Shown here: in pieces, positions 34,396-42,516 of the stretch | Position numbering within the stretch: position 1 is the first letter of the stretch | Layout: each line of letters begins with the position of its first letter | NCBI RefSeq assembly: GCF_032714475.1 | Contig: NZ_JAWDKD010000015.1 | Location: 62,001-126,000, forward strand | Source of the DNA: Methanolapillus africanus | GTDB lineage: Archaea > Halobacteriota > Methanosarcinia > Methanosarcinales > Methanosarcinaceae | Length of the DNA stretch: 64,000 nt | Direction of reading: 5' to 3' | Translations under genes and position numbers: made by a program | Notes under the pieces: model-generated | The model's input: the letters and a program-made list of their open reading frames with translations, nothing else | Told to the model about the DNA's origin: nothing | Database searches by the model: none

Positions 34396-35568
34396 TCACC
34401 TCTCGTTAGAGAAAATGTGCACAACAGCCGTCGCACCGGAGCCGCCGACGTTGTGAGTCATTCCATACTTGGCGCCGTCCACTTGGCGTTTGCCGGCGTC
34501 GCCGCGCAATTGCGTCACGGCTTCAACGGCTTGCTTGACGCCTGTGGCGCCGACCGGGTGGCCGCAGGACTTGAGACCACCGGACGGGTTGACCGGGATT
34601 CTGCCGCCGAGTTTTGTTTCGCCGTTGAGGGACACGAGACCGCCCTTTCCTTTTTCGGCGAATCCGAGGTCTTCGATCGCACAAATTTCGGCGATGGTGA
34701 AACAGTCGTGAACTTCGACGAAGTTGATGTCTTTGGGGGTAAGGCCCGCCATTTCATAGGCGCGCTTTCCGGCAACAACCGACGCGTCAAGCGTTGTGAT
34801 GTCGCGGCGGTCATGCAAAGCGATGGTGTCGCTTGCTTGTGCGCTGGCTTTCACATAAATCGGCTTGTCCGTGTATTTTAAAGCGTCTTCGGCCGGAACC
34901 ACCACAACCGCGGCTGCGCCGTCGGAAACCGGGGAGCAGTCCAAAATGTGGAGCGGGTCCGAAACCATAATGGATTTTAAAACTTGGTCGATGGTGATTT
35001 TGCTCTTGAACTGAGCAATCGGGTTGTGCATACCATTCTCGTGGTTTTTCACGGCAACCGCGGCGAGTTGTTCGCTGGTTGTGCCGTATTTCGCCATGTG
35101 CAGTTTCGCAATCATGGCGTAAATGCCCGGGAACGTGGCGCCCTGGATACCTTCCCATTCACGGTCCGCCGCAGCCGACAAAGCGTCGGTGGCGCCGGAG
35201 GAAGAAATATCTGTCATTTTTTCCGCACCGGCCGCAATGGCAACATTGCTGTAACCGGACGCGACGGCTTGAATCGCTTGGCGAAGGGCCAAACCGCCGG
35301 AGGCGCAGGCCGCTTCCACACGGGTGGAGGGGACGTGAAGGCCGCGTGCGAGACCGGAATAGTCCGCAATGAGCGCGCCCAAGTGTTCTTGTTCGACGAA
35401 ACGGCCGCCACTCATGTTTCCGACATACATGGCGTCGATTTCCTTGCCGGAAATGCCCGCGTCTTCAATCGCACCGATACCGGCTTCAACAACGATGTCA
35501 CGCAAGGACCGTTCCCAAAGCTCTCCGAATTCTGTCGTTTTTGCACCGACAATTGCAACTTCTCTCAT
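34396..35568 (-). CDS. Acetyl-CoA C-acetyltransferase (archaeal thiolase)
   Basis: Condenses two acetyl-CoA to acetoacetyl-CoA, the first step of the mevalonate route to archaeal isoprenoid lipids. The 390-residue product has the nucleophile Cys88 in VEAACASGG, a later VEVHDCFTIAEI and the C-terminal SCGHPVGATGVKQ with the active-site His and a GMTHNVGGSGA loop. Start 35568 has AGGAGGGATAAC directly upstream; an earlier ATG at 35583 overlaps the HMGCS stop and lacks a site. Second gene of the HMGCS-thiolase-DUF35 operon. Confidence 0.95.
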   Translation of the reverse strand: MREVAIVGAKTTEFGELWERSLRDIVVEAGIGAIEDAGISGKEIDAMYVGNMSGGRFVEQEHLGALIADYSGLARGLHVPSTRVEAACASGGLALRQAIQAVASGYSNVAIAAGAEKMTDISSSGATDALSAAADREWEGIQGATFPGIYAMIAKLHMAKYGTTSEQLAAVAVKNHENGMHNPIAQFKSKITIDQVLKSIMVSDPLHILDCSPVSDGAAAVVVVPAEDALKYTDKPIYVKASAQASDTIALHDRRDITTLDASVVAGKRAYEMAGLTPKDINFVEVHDCFTIAEICAIEDLGFAEKGKGGLVSLNGETKLGGRIPVNPSGGLKSCGHPVGATGVKQAVEAVTQLRGDAGKRQVDGAKYGMTHNVGGSGATAVVHIFSNER

Positions 35569-35579
35569 GTTATCCCTCC

Positions 35580-36629
35580 TCATCCGAATCTAATCTTACC
35601 TTTGTGGTGCGCGTATTTACCGTAGCTCAGGTAAATCGGGTCGGCCAAAAGCTGCTGGACGGACGGCGCCAAGTTTCTCTTGGCTTCGATTTTGTCGGTC
35701 ACAAGAATGCTGAACGCGTCGGATCCGGCACCGGAACCGTAGGCGGTTGCAAAAATTCTGTCACCGGGCTGTGCAATGTCAAGCGTTGCGGCGATGCCCA
35801 TCAAACAGGATCCGGAGTAGGTGTTTCCGAGTTTCGGAACCACAAGTCCCGGTTGAATTTGTTCTTTGGTGAAGCCGAGCATTTGAGCGGCGCGTTCCGG
35901 GAATTTGCCGTTGGGCTGGTGGAAAACCGCATATTTGTAATCGGACGGGGTGGTGCCCATCTTTTTCATGAGGCCCTTGGCCCCGCTGGTCACGTGTTTG
36001 AAGTAACCCGGGTCGCCCGTAAAGCGGCCGCCGTGGCCGGGGTACGGTTGTCCCTCACGCCGCCAGAAGTCGGGCGTGTCGGTTGTAAAAGAGTATGTGT
36101 CTTCGATGATGGCGATGAGTTCGGATTCTTGGCGTCCGATCACATAAGCGGCGCCGCCGGCGGCCGCCGTGTATTCCAAAGCGTCGTTGGGCGCACCCTG
36201 GGAAACGTCTGCGCCGATCGCAAGTCCCAAATCAATCATACCGGAGCCGACCAATCCCATACAGACTTGAACGGCTGCTGATCCGGCTTTACAGGCAAAC
36301 TCAAAGTCCGCCGCTGTCATGTCGGGCGTCGCGCCGACCGCTTCGGCCACAATCGTACTGGTCGGTTTGACCGCGTACGGGTGGCTTTCGGAACCGGTGT
36401 AAACCGCGCCGATTCTTTGCGGATCAACGCCGCCGCGTTTCATTGCGTTTCTCGCCGCTTCGACCGCAATCGTCGCCGCGTCTTCATCAACATCAGGAAC
36501 CGATTTTTCAAATACTTTTAAACCGGCTTTTAAAATTTCGGCGTCGCCGCCCCAAACACTCGCGATTTCTTCTGTTTTAATCCGGTATTTGGGAATATAG
36601 GCGCCATAGGAAACAATTCCGACTGTCAT
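35580..36629 (-). CDS. Hydroxymethylglutaryl-CoA synthase (archaeal)
   Basis: Makes HMG-CoA from acetoacetyl-CoA and acetyl-CoA for mevalonate. The 349-residue product starts MTVGIVSYGAYIPKYRIKTE and has the catalytic Cys113 in ADFEFACKAGSAAVQ, the later AVFHQPNGKFPERAA (His region) and the C-terminal NTYSGSCLMGIAA. The length matches archaeal enzymes, which are shorter than eukaryotic ones. It is the first gene of the three-gene operon; its 5' flank holds a hairpin (about 36693-36725). Confidence 0.95.
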   Translation of the reverse strand: MTVGIVSYGAYIPKYRIKTEEIASVWGGDAEILKAGLKVFEKSVPDVDEDAATIAVEAARNAMKRGGVDPQRIGAVYTGSESHPYAVKPTSTIVAEAVGATPDMTAADFEFACKAGSAAVQVCMGLVGSGMIDLGLAIGADVSQGAPNDALEYTAAAGGAAYVIGRQESELIAIIEDTYSFTTDTPDFWRREGQPYPGHGGRFTGDPGYFKHVTSGAKGLMKKMGTTPSDYKYAVFHQPNGKFPERAAQMLGFTKEQIQPGLVVPKLGNTYSGSCLMGIAATLDIAQPGDRIFATAYGSGAGSDAFSILVTDKIEAKRNLAPSVQQLLADPIYLSYGKYAHHKGKIRFG

Positions 36630-37381
36630 TTATTCACCTTTATTTTTTTTAATAATTTCATTAAAAAAGCTTAAAGTCAAAAAAATTAAAAAGAAAAGAG
36701 AAGCATTTCAAAAATGCCTCTCGGTCTTTTTGAGGTTCTTTAGAATACGTTTTTTTATTTTATTTGTTTTTGTTGTTTACTTGGGTTTTTGAGGGAATTT
36801 AAAGATTCTTACGGTTCTTTAAATTTTTTAGGTTTGGTATTTTGATCGTTTTTCCGTTTTTGTTCTTCAAATTTTTCGTTTTTTTATTTCTAACCATTTT
36901 TTCGAGCTGACCTCTGAAACTCCGAAATTGTGCTTCCAATTCAAGAGGCACGATTTCAGAGAACTTAACCTCAAAAATGAATATGAGGTATATAAATATA
37001 ACGTAGGCGACTTCGTTCTTTGACGAAGTTTTTGAATCAAATGATTCTAAAAAATACGGTATCGACGAAGTTAAAAAAATATAAGAGGGATGAAGCGCCA
37101 AATTTCGAAAACAAAAGGGGACCGAAAGAACCATATATCAAAGATTTTCGAAATAAAATAAAATTTAAAAAATAAATAGCCTGATAATTATTTTTAGTGA
37201 ATACGTATCTGATTCTATGATGAATATATCTGTCAAAGGAATTCATCGAAAAATAAAAAATAAAACTGCCGCCCCTATTGATTTATTTTATAAAACGTGT
37301 TGCTGTAACGCGCGCGGGCGGCGCGCACAAAAGCAAAAAAGAGCCGAAAAAACAAAGAAATAAAAAAATAGGAATCGAGGA
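36630..37381 (-). repeat. Intergenic region with TAACGCGCGCG motif copy j and several hairpins
   Basis: A 752-base AT-rich gap between HMGCS (5' end) and the HTH gene (3' end). The 18-bp motif is at 37300-37317 (plus), about 65 bases from the HTH stop. Hairpins: GAGAAGCATTT/AAATGCCTCTC at 36700-36722, a long one at 36910-36962 (CTCYGAAAT-type arms), and ACTTCGT/ACGAAGT at 37011-37030. Minus-strand frames here (for example 36799-37134) are low-complexity and I do not call them. The HMGCS promoter must lie here. Confidence 0.6.
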
Positions 37382-38125
37382 TTAGATTCCCTTGATGGAG
37401 TATTGCCCGTATTTTTTCAATTCGGCAATCGCTTCGGTAATGTCTTTGGTGGTGCACAAGAGCGGAATCCGGTCGACTTCCGCCATTTTAACCGCCATCG
37501 GATCCACTTCGTCTTTGCCGAGGCCGTGCAAAACAATGGCGCCCGGCTTGAGGTTCGTCACGCGGATGGCGACAAGCGGCGACTTTCCGGTCGACACTTT
37601 TGTAAAAATCATAGCGCGGTCGGTGCTCCAGCCGTAAAGGCGCTGGAATTCGTACGACGACATTTCCAAAATGGAGCGCTTGCTGTCGACAACGGAAAAA
37701 CCGTAAAGCGGGCGTTCCATACCGCGGTAAAGAACGTGAGCGTCGAGAAGCGACACCAGTTTTTGAAATTGAATCGGGATGGAATATTCGTAAGTCGAAT
37801 AGATGGACTCTTTGGAACTGTCATTGGCCAGCATCGTTTCATACGCGTGGATTTTTTGTCCGCCGCGTTCGGTATCGATGGCCAAAAGAGATTCGACGAT
37901 CTTGCTGACCATGAGCGTTCCCGGAGATTTCCGGCGGCCGCTTTCATAATCGCTGATCACCGAGGGTGAGACTTGAAGCGCGTTTGAGATGTCGGTTTGC
38001 GACACTTCGAAGTTAAGACGCCATTTTTTGAGGCATTCGCCGGGTTTTTCGGAAAGCGTAATCTCTCCGGCCATTTTCTCGGCAAGCCTTTTTTTCAAAT
38101 TTTCAAAAGCTTCGTTGTCTGTCAT
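37382..38125 (-). CDS. HTH-type transcriptional regulator (XRE/Cro family) upstream of HMG-CoA synthase
   Basis: The 247-residue product has a Cro/C1-type HTH (about residues 28-75: CLKKWRLNFEVSQTDISNALQVSPSVISDYESG) and a ~150-residue C-terminal domain of unknown ligand (VRVTNLKPGAIVLHGL and VDPMAVKMAEVDRIPLLCTT). The same gene type sits next to HMG-CoA synthase in other methanogens as I recall, so it may regulate the mevalonate operon. Start 38125 (MTDNEAFENLKKRL) is an ATG; a TTG at 38134 is less likely. Confidence 0.85.
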   Translation of the reverse strand: MTDNEAFENLKKRLAEKMAGEITLSEKPGECLKKWRLNFEVSQTDISNALQVSPSVISDYESGRRKSPGTLMVSKIVESLLAIDTERGGQKIHAYETMLANDSSKESIYSTYEYSIPIQFQKLVSLLDAHVLYRGMERPLYGFSVVDSKRSILEMSSYEFQRLYGWSTDRAMIFTKVSTGKSPLVAIRVTNLKPGAIVLHGLGKDEVDPMAVKMAEVDRIPLLCTTKDITEAIAELKKYGQYSIKGI

Positions 38126-38284
38126 GACAAACAAGAGAAGGGTTGAATGAAATATAAACTTAACTCACCTGTTATAAAAGTTGACAAATAAAAAAACAAA
38201 ACCGAACGGCTTTTTATAAAACGAAAAATCAGATATTCGAAAAAATCAAAATTCATCACATATAAATCCATCGATTTTGAAAAA

Positions 38285-39538
38285 ATGAAAAAGAAGATGA
38301 ATACCCTCTGTTTTTTTCGGTTTATGATTCAAAAGAGCAATGACAACAGCAATGGCAGCGGTAACGGCAACAGCAATGATAAGGACAAATATTCCGCAAG
38401 ACCGGAAACCGGTTTGAATTTTGAACAAAAACAAACGCGTACGACAGTTTCGGATATTCGAACGTGGCTGATTTGTCCGCGTTTGTTTTTCTTCAACGAA
38501 TCCCACCGCGAAAAAAACAAAATTTCATCGGAAAGTGATGAATTTTCAAATCATATTCTGTATCAAAAAGATCCGGTTCGTTTTTTTGAAGCCGAGTTTT
38601 TGAAAGAAATCTGCTTCTTTTTGCCGGAAATGGTGACAGCGGCGGCTCAAGAAAATGAAAACGGCAACTTTTTGGATGAAAGCAAATTGAAAAAGGAATT
38701 AAAGCAATTGGCTGACGATTTAAAAGAAGAAATGACACTTTGGACGCCGGATGAAAACGAGTTTTCAAAATCAGTTTCCGTCAAAACAAAATCAGCGGAC
38801 GGTCTTTATGACGCGGATTCAAAAAATCCGGTTTGGGAAAAAACGACGCGTCAAAACCCAAATCCGGCCTTCCCTTCCGCGATCGTCGCCGAAAAAACGG
38901 ATTTGGGCTATCTGGCGGCTCCCGAAAAAATCAAACCGGTTTTTGAAGAAAACGCTTCGAAAACCCCGTCCGTGTTCACATCTTCCTCCTCTTCCGCCTC
39001 TTCCGCCGCCATCGACGACGCTTACGACGCTGCCGTTCGCCGGATTCCGAAATTGATTCAAAACGTTTCAAAGACAATTGAATGCTACGGTTTTTCGCTT
39101 TACGACGCCGCCGGAAATCCGGCGGCGGCAAATACATCCTATTATTATGAAAAACTGAATCTGTCGGGCGCGCCGCACAAAATCGTTGTTCTCGACGGCA
39201 AACTTCTGCCGTATTTGATTAAAACGTCAAAAACGCCGGCAAACGGCATTTGGGAGAAAGACCGGATCGCTGCGGCCGCGTATGTTCTGATTCTTGAAAA
39301 CCGGTTCGGAAAAGCGAATGTTTCCGACAATTTTATTGCGGATTATGCCGGAGAATTGCGCGTCGGGCGCGTGCGTTCCGATGACAAAAAGATGGTTTTG
39401 CGGATTTTGAGGCAGATGAAAGAAGCGAGAAACGGAAAAATGCCCAACGAGCGAAACATTCGGTTTTGCAGCCATTGCCCGCACCAAGAAAAATGCCGGC
39501 CGAAGCTGACATCGTTTTTGTCCCGGCTTTTTGAATAA
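38285..39538 (+). CDS. Cas4/Dna2-like PD-(D/E)XK nuclease family protein (stand-alone)
   Basis: A 417-residue product with a Cas4-like layout: N-terminal VSDIRTWLICPRLFFF (Cys64) and C-terminal cysteine cluster RFCSHCPHQEKC (Cys395, 398, 404), four cysteines that would hold an iron-sulfur cluster. Between them is a long Ser/Ala-rich region (about 240-265) and a nuclease-like block KIVVLDGKLLPYLIKTSKTP followed by DRIAAAAYVLILEN. The usual Glu in the E-x-K catalytic motif appears to be Leu, so activity is doubtful. No CRISPR array or cas genes are in the window. First ~40 residues are low-complexity (Ser/Asn/Gly), so the start is uncertain. Confidence 0.78.
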   Translation: MKKKMNTLCFFRFMIQKSNDNSNGSGNGNSNDKDKYSARPETGLNFEQKQTRTTVSDIRTWLICPRLFFFNESHREKNKISSESDEFSNHILYQKDPVRFFEAEFLKEICFFLPEMVTAAAQENENGNFLDESKLKKELKQLADDLKEEMTLWTPDENEFSKSVSVKTKSADGLYDADSKNPVWEKTTRQNPNPAFPSAIVAEKTDLGYLAAPEKIKPVFEENASKTPSVFTSSSSSASSAAIDDAYDAAVRRIPKLIQNVSKTIECYGFSLYDAAGNPAAANTSYYYEKLNLSGAPHKIVVLDGKLLPYLIKTSKTPANGIWEKDRIAAAAYVLILENRFGKANVSDNFIADYAGELRVGRVRSDDKKMVLRILRQMKEARNGKMPNERNIRFCSHCPHQEKCRPKLTSFLSRLFE

Positions 39539-39626
39539 CCGGCGGTGATTTGGGATTGAGGGATTTGGGAATTTATAAATAGAGAATCGGTATAGTTAAG
39601 AAAATCAATCTTTCAGGAAATAAACA

Positions 39627-40619
39627 ATGGAAATCGGAAAAGTGCCGCACGATGTTTTAAAAAACATCGTTTTTGACAAATTAAAATTCTTCGACCCGGA
39701 CGTCATGATCAAACCCGGCATCGGCGAAGATTGCGCGGTTTTAAATTGCGGCGAACAGCTCGCCGTTTTGTCGTGCGACCCGATTACCGGCGCGTCCAAA
39801 GAAGTCGGGCGCTTGGCTGTTCATGTTTCCTGCAACGACATCGCCGCCAGCGGCATTCGTCCTCTCGGCCTTCTGGTTTCGATTCTTCTGCCGCCCGGAA
39901 CAACGGAAAACGATCTTGAAATGCTGATGACGGAAATCGCCGAAACCGCGACCGCCATCGGCGTCAGCGTGATCGGCGGCCACACGGAAGTCACCGACGC
40001 CGTCGCCCGCACCGTGATCAACATGACCGCAATCGGCATTTCCAAGAAAGATCAAATTATCCGTTCTTCCGGCGCCCGCCCCGGCGACAAAATCGTCGTC
40101 ACCAAAACTGTCGGCCTGGAAGGAACCGCGATTATTGCCAACGAAAAAGAAGCCGAGCTGAAAAAGAAATTCGGCCTTCCGTTCGTCGAAAAAGCCAAGT
40201 CTTGCATCACGCAAATCAGCGTTGTGGAAGAAGGCATCGCCGCCGGTGAGATCGGTCCCGAATTCGTTCACGCGATGCACGACATCACCGAAGGCGGCGT
40301 TTTCGGCGCCGCGTGGGAAATGGCGGAAGCCGCCAACATCGGCGTCACCGTGTCTGCGGATCAGATTCCGGTCGCCCCCGAAACAAAAACCGTTTGCGAG
40401 CATTACCAATTGAATCCCTGCCGGCTGATATCAAGCGGCAGCATGATGATTGCGACGTCAAAGCCGGAACTGCTGATTGAAAAATTGAGCGAAAAAGGCG
40501 TTTTGGCAACCGTTGTCGGCGAATTCTTGGACAAAGCGGACGACCGGTTTGTCGTCAAAGGCGATGAGAAGAAGGTTTTAGAACCGCCGAAATCGGATGA
40601 ATTGTATAAATTAGATTGA
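39627..40619 (+). CDS. AIR synthase-related (HypE/ThiL/SelD-superfamily) protein
   Basis: The 330-residue product has an N-terminal ATP-binding half (GIGEDCAVLN; SCNDIAASGIRPLGLLVSILLPP; VIGGHTEVTDAV) and a C-terminal half (HAMHDITEGGVFGAAWEMAE; SSGSMMIAT), the PurM fold. It resembles hydrogenase-maturation HypE but lacks the C-terminal Cys that carries the cyanide group, so I would not call it HypE. Many methanogens have such paralogues. ATP-dependent phosphotransfer is likely, substrate unknown. It begins 88 bases after the Cas4-like gene. Confidence 0.88.
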   Translation: MEIGKVPHDVLKNIVFDKLKFFDPDVMIKPGIGEDCAVLNCGEQLAVLSCDPITGASKEVGRLAVHVSCNDIAASGIRPLGLLVSILLPPGTTENDLEMLMTEIAETATAIGVSVIGGHTEVTDAVARTVINMTAIGISKKDQIIRSSGARPGDKIVVTKTVGLEGTAIIANEKEAELKKKFGLPFVEKAKSCITQISVVEEGIAAGEIGPEFVHAMHDITEGGVFGAAWEMAEAANIGVTVSADQIPVAPETKTVCEHYQLNPCRLISSGSMMIATSKPELLIEKLSEKGVLATVVGEFLDKADDRFVVKGDEKKVLEPPKSDELYKLD

Positions 40620-41192
40620 TTGAATTATTTTTCCTTTTTTTCTTGCGCCGGCATGCGCGCGCGTTACAGCGACAATTTTTCTTTTTGATTTTAAAAAGTG
40701 TCCATGATTTTTTAATTTTGGGCCAAACAACCCGTCCCGCAAACTTTTATTTCGACAGCGAGCAAACCACCCCGCAAAATCAGACGCTTTGCGTCTGTAT
40801 TTTGCGGAATCCGATCAGTAAGATGCATTCCAACTTGCAGTACTGAGTTGCATCTGCAGTTGACTGTTTTTAGGTTGGTGGTTGCACCTACTGTTTCTGA
40901 AAATACAGTTGTTTACTTGTTCCAATCTGCACCTACTGTTTCCAACAATACAGTGTTTACTTGTTCCAATTTGCACCTTCTGTTCGCAGTCCAAATTGTA
41001 TCTGTTCAGCGGTATCCGTAAAATACAGACGCTATCGCGTCTGATTTTACGGGATGGTTTGCTCAACATCGTCGAAAAATCGCCGATCACTTTTCAAAAA
41101 CTCGAAACAAAAAAGTGCCGCCATAACGCGCGCGCAGCGGCTCACCAAAAAAACAAAAAAAACAAAAAAGAGTTGAGAACGAATTGTCGATC
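40620..41192. repeat. Double-headed composite element, copies k and l
   Basis: Between two convergent genes. From left to right: 18-bp motif at 40655-40672 (minus strand), hairpin 40771-40807 (CAGACGC/GCGTCTG, preceded by GAGCAAACC, minus type), array of about five degenerate units (40820-41010, TTGCACCTACTGTTTC-like), hairpin 41016-41052 (plus type, followed by GGGATGGTTTGCTC), then the motif again at 41118-41135 (plus). Both ends are outward-pointing, so the whole unit is about 480 bp with inverted ends. A GTTGAGA/TCTCAAC stem at 41171-41197 overlaps the mscS stop. Confidence 0.8.
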
Positions 41193-42296
41193 TCAACAAT
41201 GTTTTTCATGGCCGGCAGAACAGCCGGCGCCATCATCAATAATGACTTTCAAATCTCTCTGCCGGCACGGGATTTCGATTCCTTCTTCCCGGAAACGCTT
41301 CAAAACGGTCGTGTTGATGTAGTCGCGCGACTCCCATTTTCGGTCGAAACGGTTGGTCCAAAACGTCACCATCAAGTTCAAACTCGACTCGCCGAACTCC
41401 AGGAAAAAGACTTCCGGCGCCGGCACTTCTAAAATGTGGTCGAAATTTTTGGCGGCCTGCGTCGCCACTTCTTTCAGAATCGCTTTGACTTTTTCAATAT
41501 CCGAGCCGTAGCCGACGGAAAACGCCAGACGGACTTTCAGATTGATGTCCGGCATCGCGTAATTGGTAATGATGCTGGTGGAAACCGTCGAGTTCGGAAT
41601 GGTCATGAGTTCGTTGTCCAACGTTTTGATGCGCGTGCTGCGGGAGCCGACGTCGAGGACGTCGCCGACGTGGTCGCCGATTCGAACGCGGTCGCCGACT
41701 TTAAACGGCCGGTCCGCGTAAATCATAGCGCCGCCGAAAAAGTTGCCGAGCGTATCCTGAGCGGCCAGCGCCACCGCAATGCCGATGACGCCGATGCCGG
41801 CCAACAGCGGCGTGATGTTGACGTCATAGATTTTTAAAATAATGACCACGGCGACAAACCAAATGATGTATCCGGCAAGCAAATCCAAGAGTCCGAGCAG
41901 CCGCGTTGTGATGTCGTTCTTGGAACTTTGGATGACTCGGCGTCCGTAAAATTCCATGATGTTCTGAACCAGCGCCGACAAAAACCAAGCGCCGATGATG
42001 ACCGCCAGCACTTCGTCGATTTCCGTCGCCAGCAATTCTTCCATACCGGCCGGCGTCAGAATGTAATTTTTAACGCCGTAATACGCCGGAATCAAAAAAG
42101 CAACAATGGTCACCGGCTTTCCGACCGACCCCAGCAAAATGTCGTCCCATTTTGTTTCCGTCGTTTCAACTTTTTTGAGCATCCATTTCCGAATCTGCCG
42201 CAATCCGAAAAAGAGCACTAGTCCCAAAACAATGAACAAGCAGCCGATAAAAAATGAAGGATCCGTGTAGTCAATATATGATAAGTAGTCCGCCAT
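41193..42296 (-). CDS. MscS-type mechanosensitive channel
   Basis: Small-conductance osmotic release channel. The 367-residue product has about four or five membrane segments (around 15-35, 60-75, 85-110, 125-165) and the MscS pore-lining and beta domain GIAVALAAQDTLGNFFGGAMIYADRPFKVGDRVRIG, then a C-terminal alpha/beta domain (SVGYGSDIEKVKAILKEVA; MVTFWTNRFDRKWESRDYIN). It ends CSAGHEKHC. The stop overlaps a hairpin. Single gene. Confidence 0.93.
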   Translation of the reverse strand: MADYLSYIDYTDPSFFIGCLFIVLGLVLFFGLRQIRKWMLKKVETTETKWDDILLGSVGKPVTIVAFLIPAYYGVKNYILTPAGMEELLATEIDEVLAVIIGAWFLSALVQNIMEFYGRRVIQSSKNDITTRLLGLLDLLAGYIIWFVAVVIILKIYDVNITPLLAGIGVIGIAVALAAQDTLGNFFGGAMIYADRPFKVGDRVRIGDHVGDVLDVGSRSTRIKTLDNELMTIPNSTVSTSIITNYAMPDINLKVRLAFSVGYGSDIEKVKAILKEVATQAAKNFDHILEVPAPEVFFLEFGESSLNLMVTFWTNRFDRKWESRDYINTTVLKRFREEGIEIPCRQRDLKVIIDDGAGCSAGHEKHC

Positions 42297-42516
42297 AAAA
42301 TCCCGTTTAACGTTGAATTATCCTTTTTGTATATATTAATCAAATTATATATTTCAAATAATCATGTAGAATCAGATAACCTTTATAATTATTAATTTAC
42401 ATTCTACAATCATTCAATCTATTTATTTAATTCTGATTGAAGAAGTCGGATGAGGGCGTTTTATTTTATAAAAAATATTTAAAAAAAGATAAATAAATTA
42501 ATTTTTCGGGATATTT
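42297..42516 (+). promoter_or_regulatory. Divergent promoter region mscS / surface protein
   Basis: AT-rich 220-base gap. A TATTTAAA-type stretch (about 42475-42485) lies 30 bases before the surface-protein start region, a possible TATA box. No other structure seen. Confidence 0.4.

Noticed and set aside
36799..37246. Two overlapping minus-strand frames between the HTH gene and HMGCS
   Set aside because: Low-complexity Lys/Asn/Phe-rich translation, no ribosome-binding site, and the region folds into hairpins.
39627..40619. Calling the AIR-synthase protein HypE
   Set aside because: It lacks the C-terminal Cys needed to carry the cyano group.
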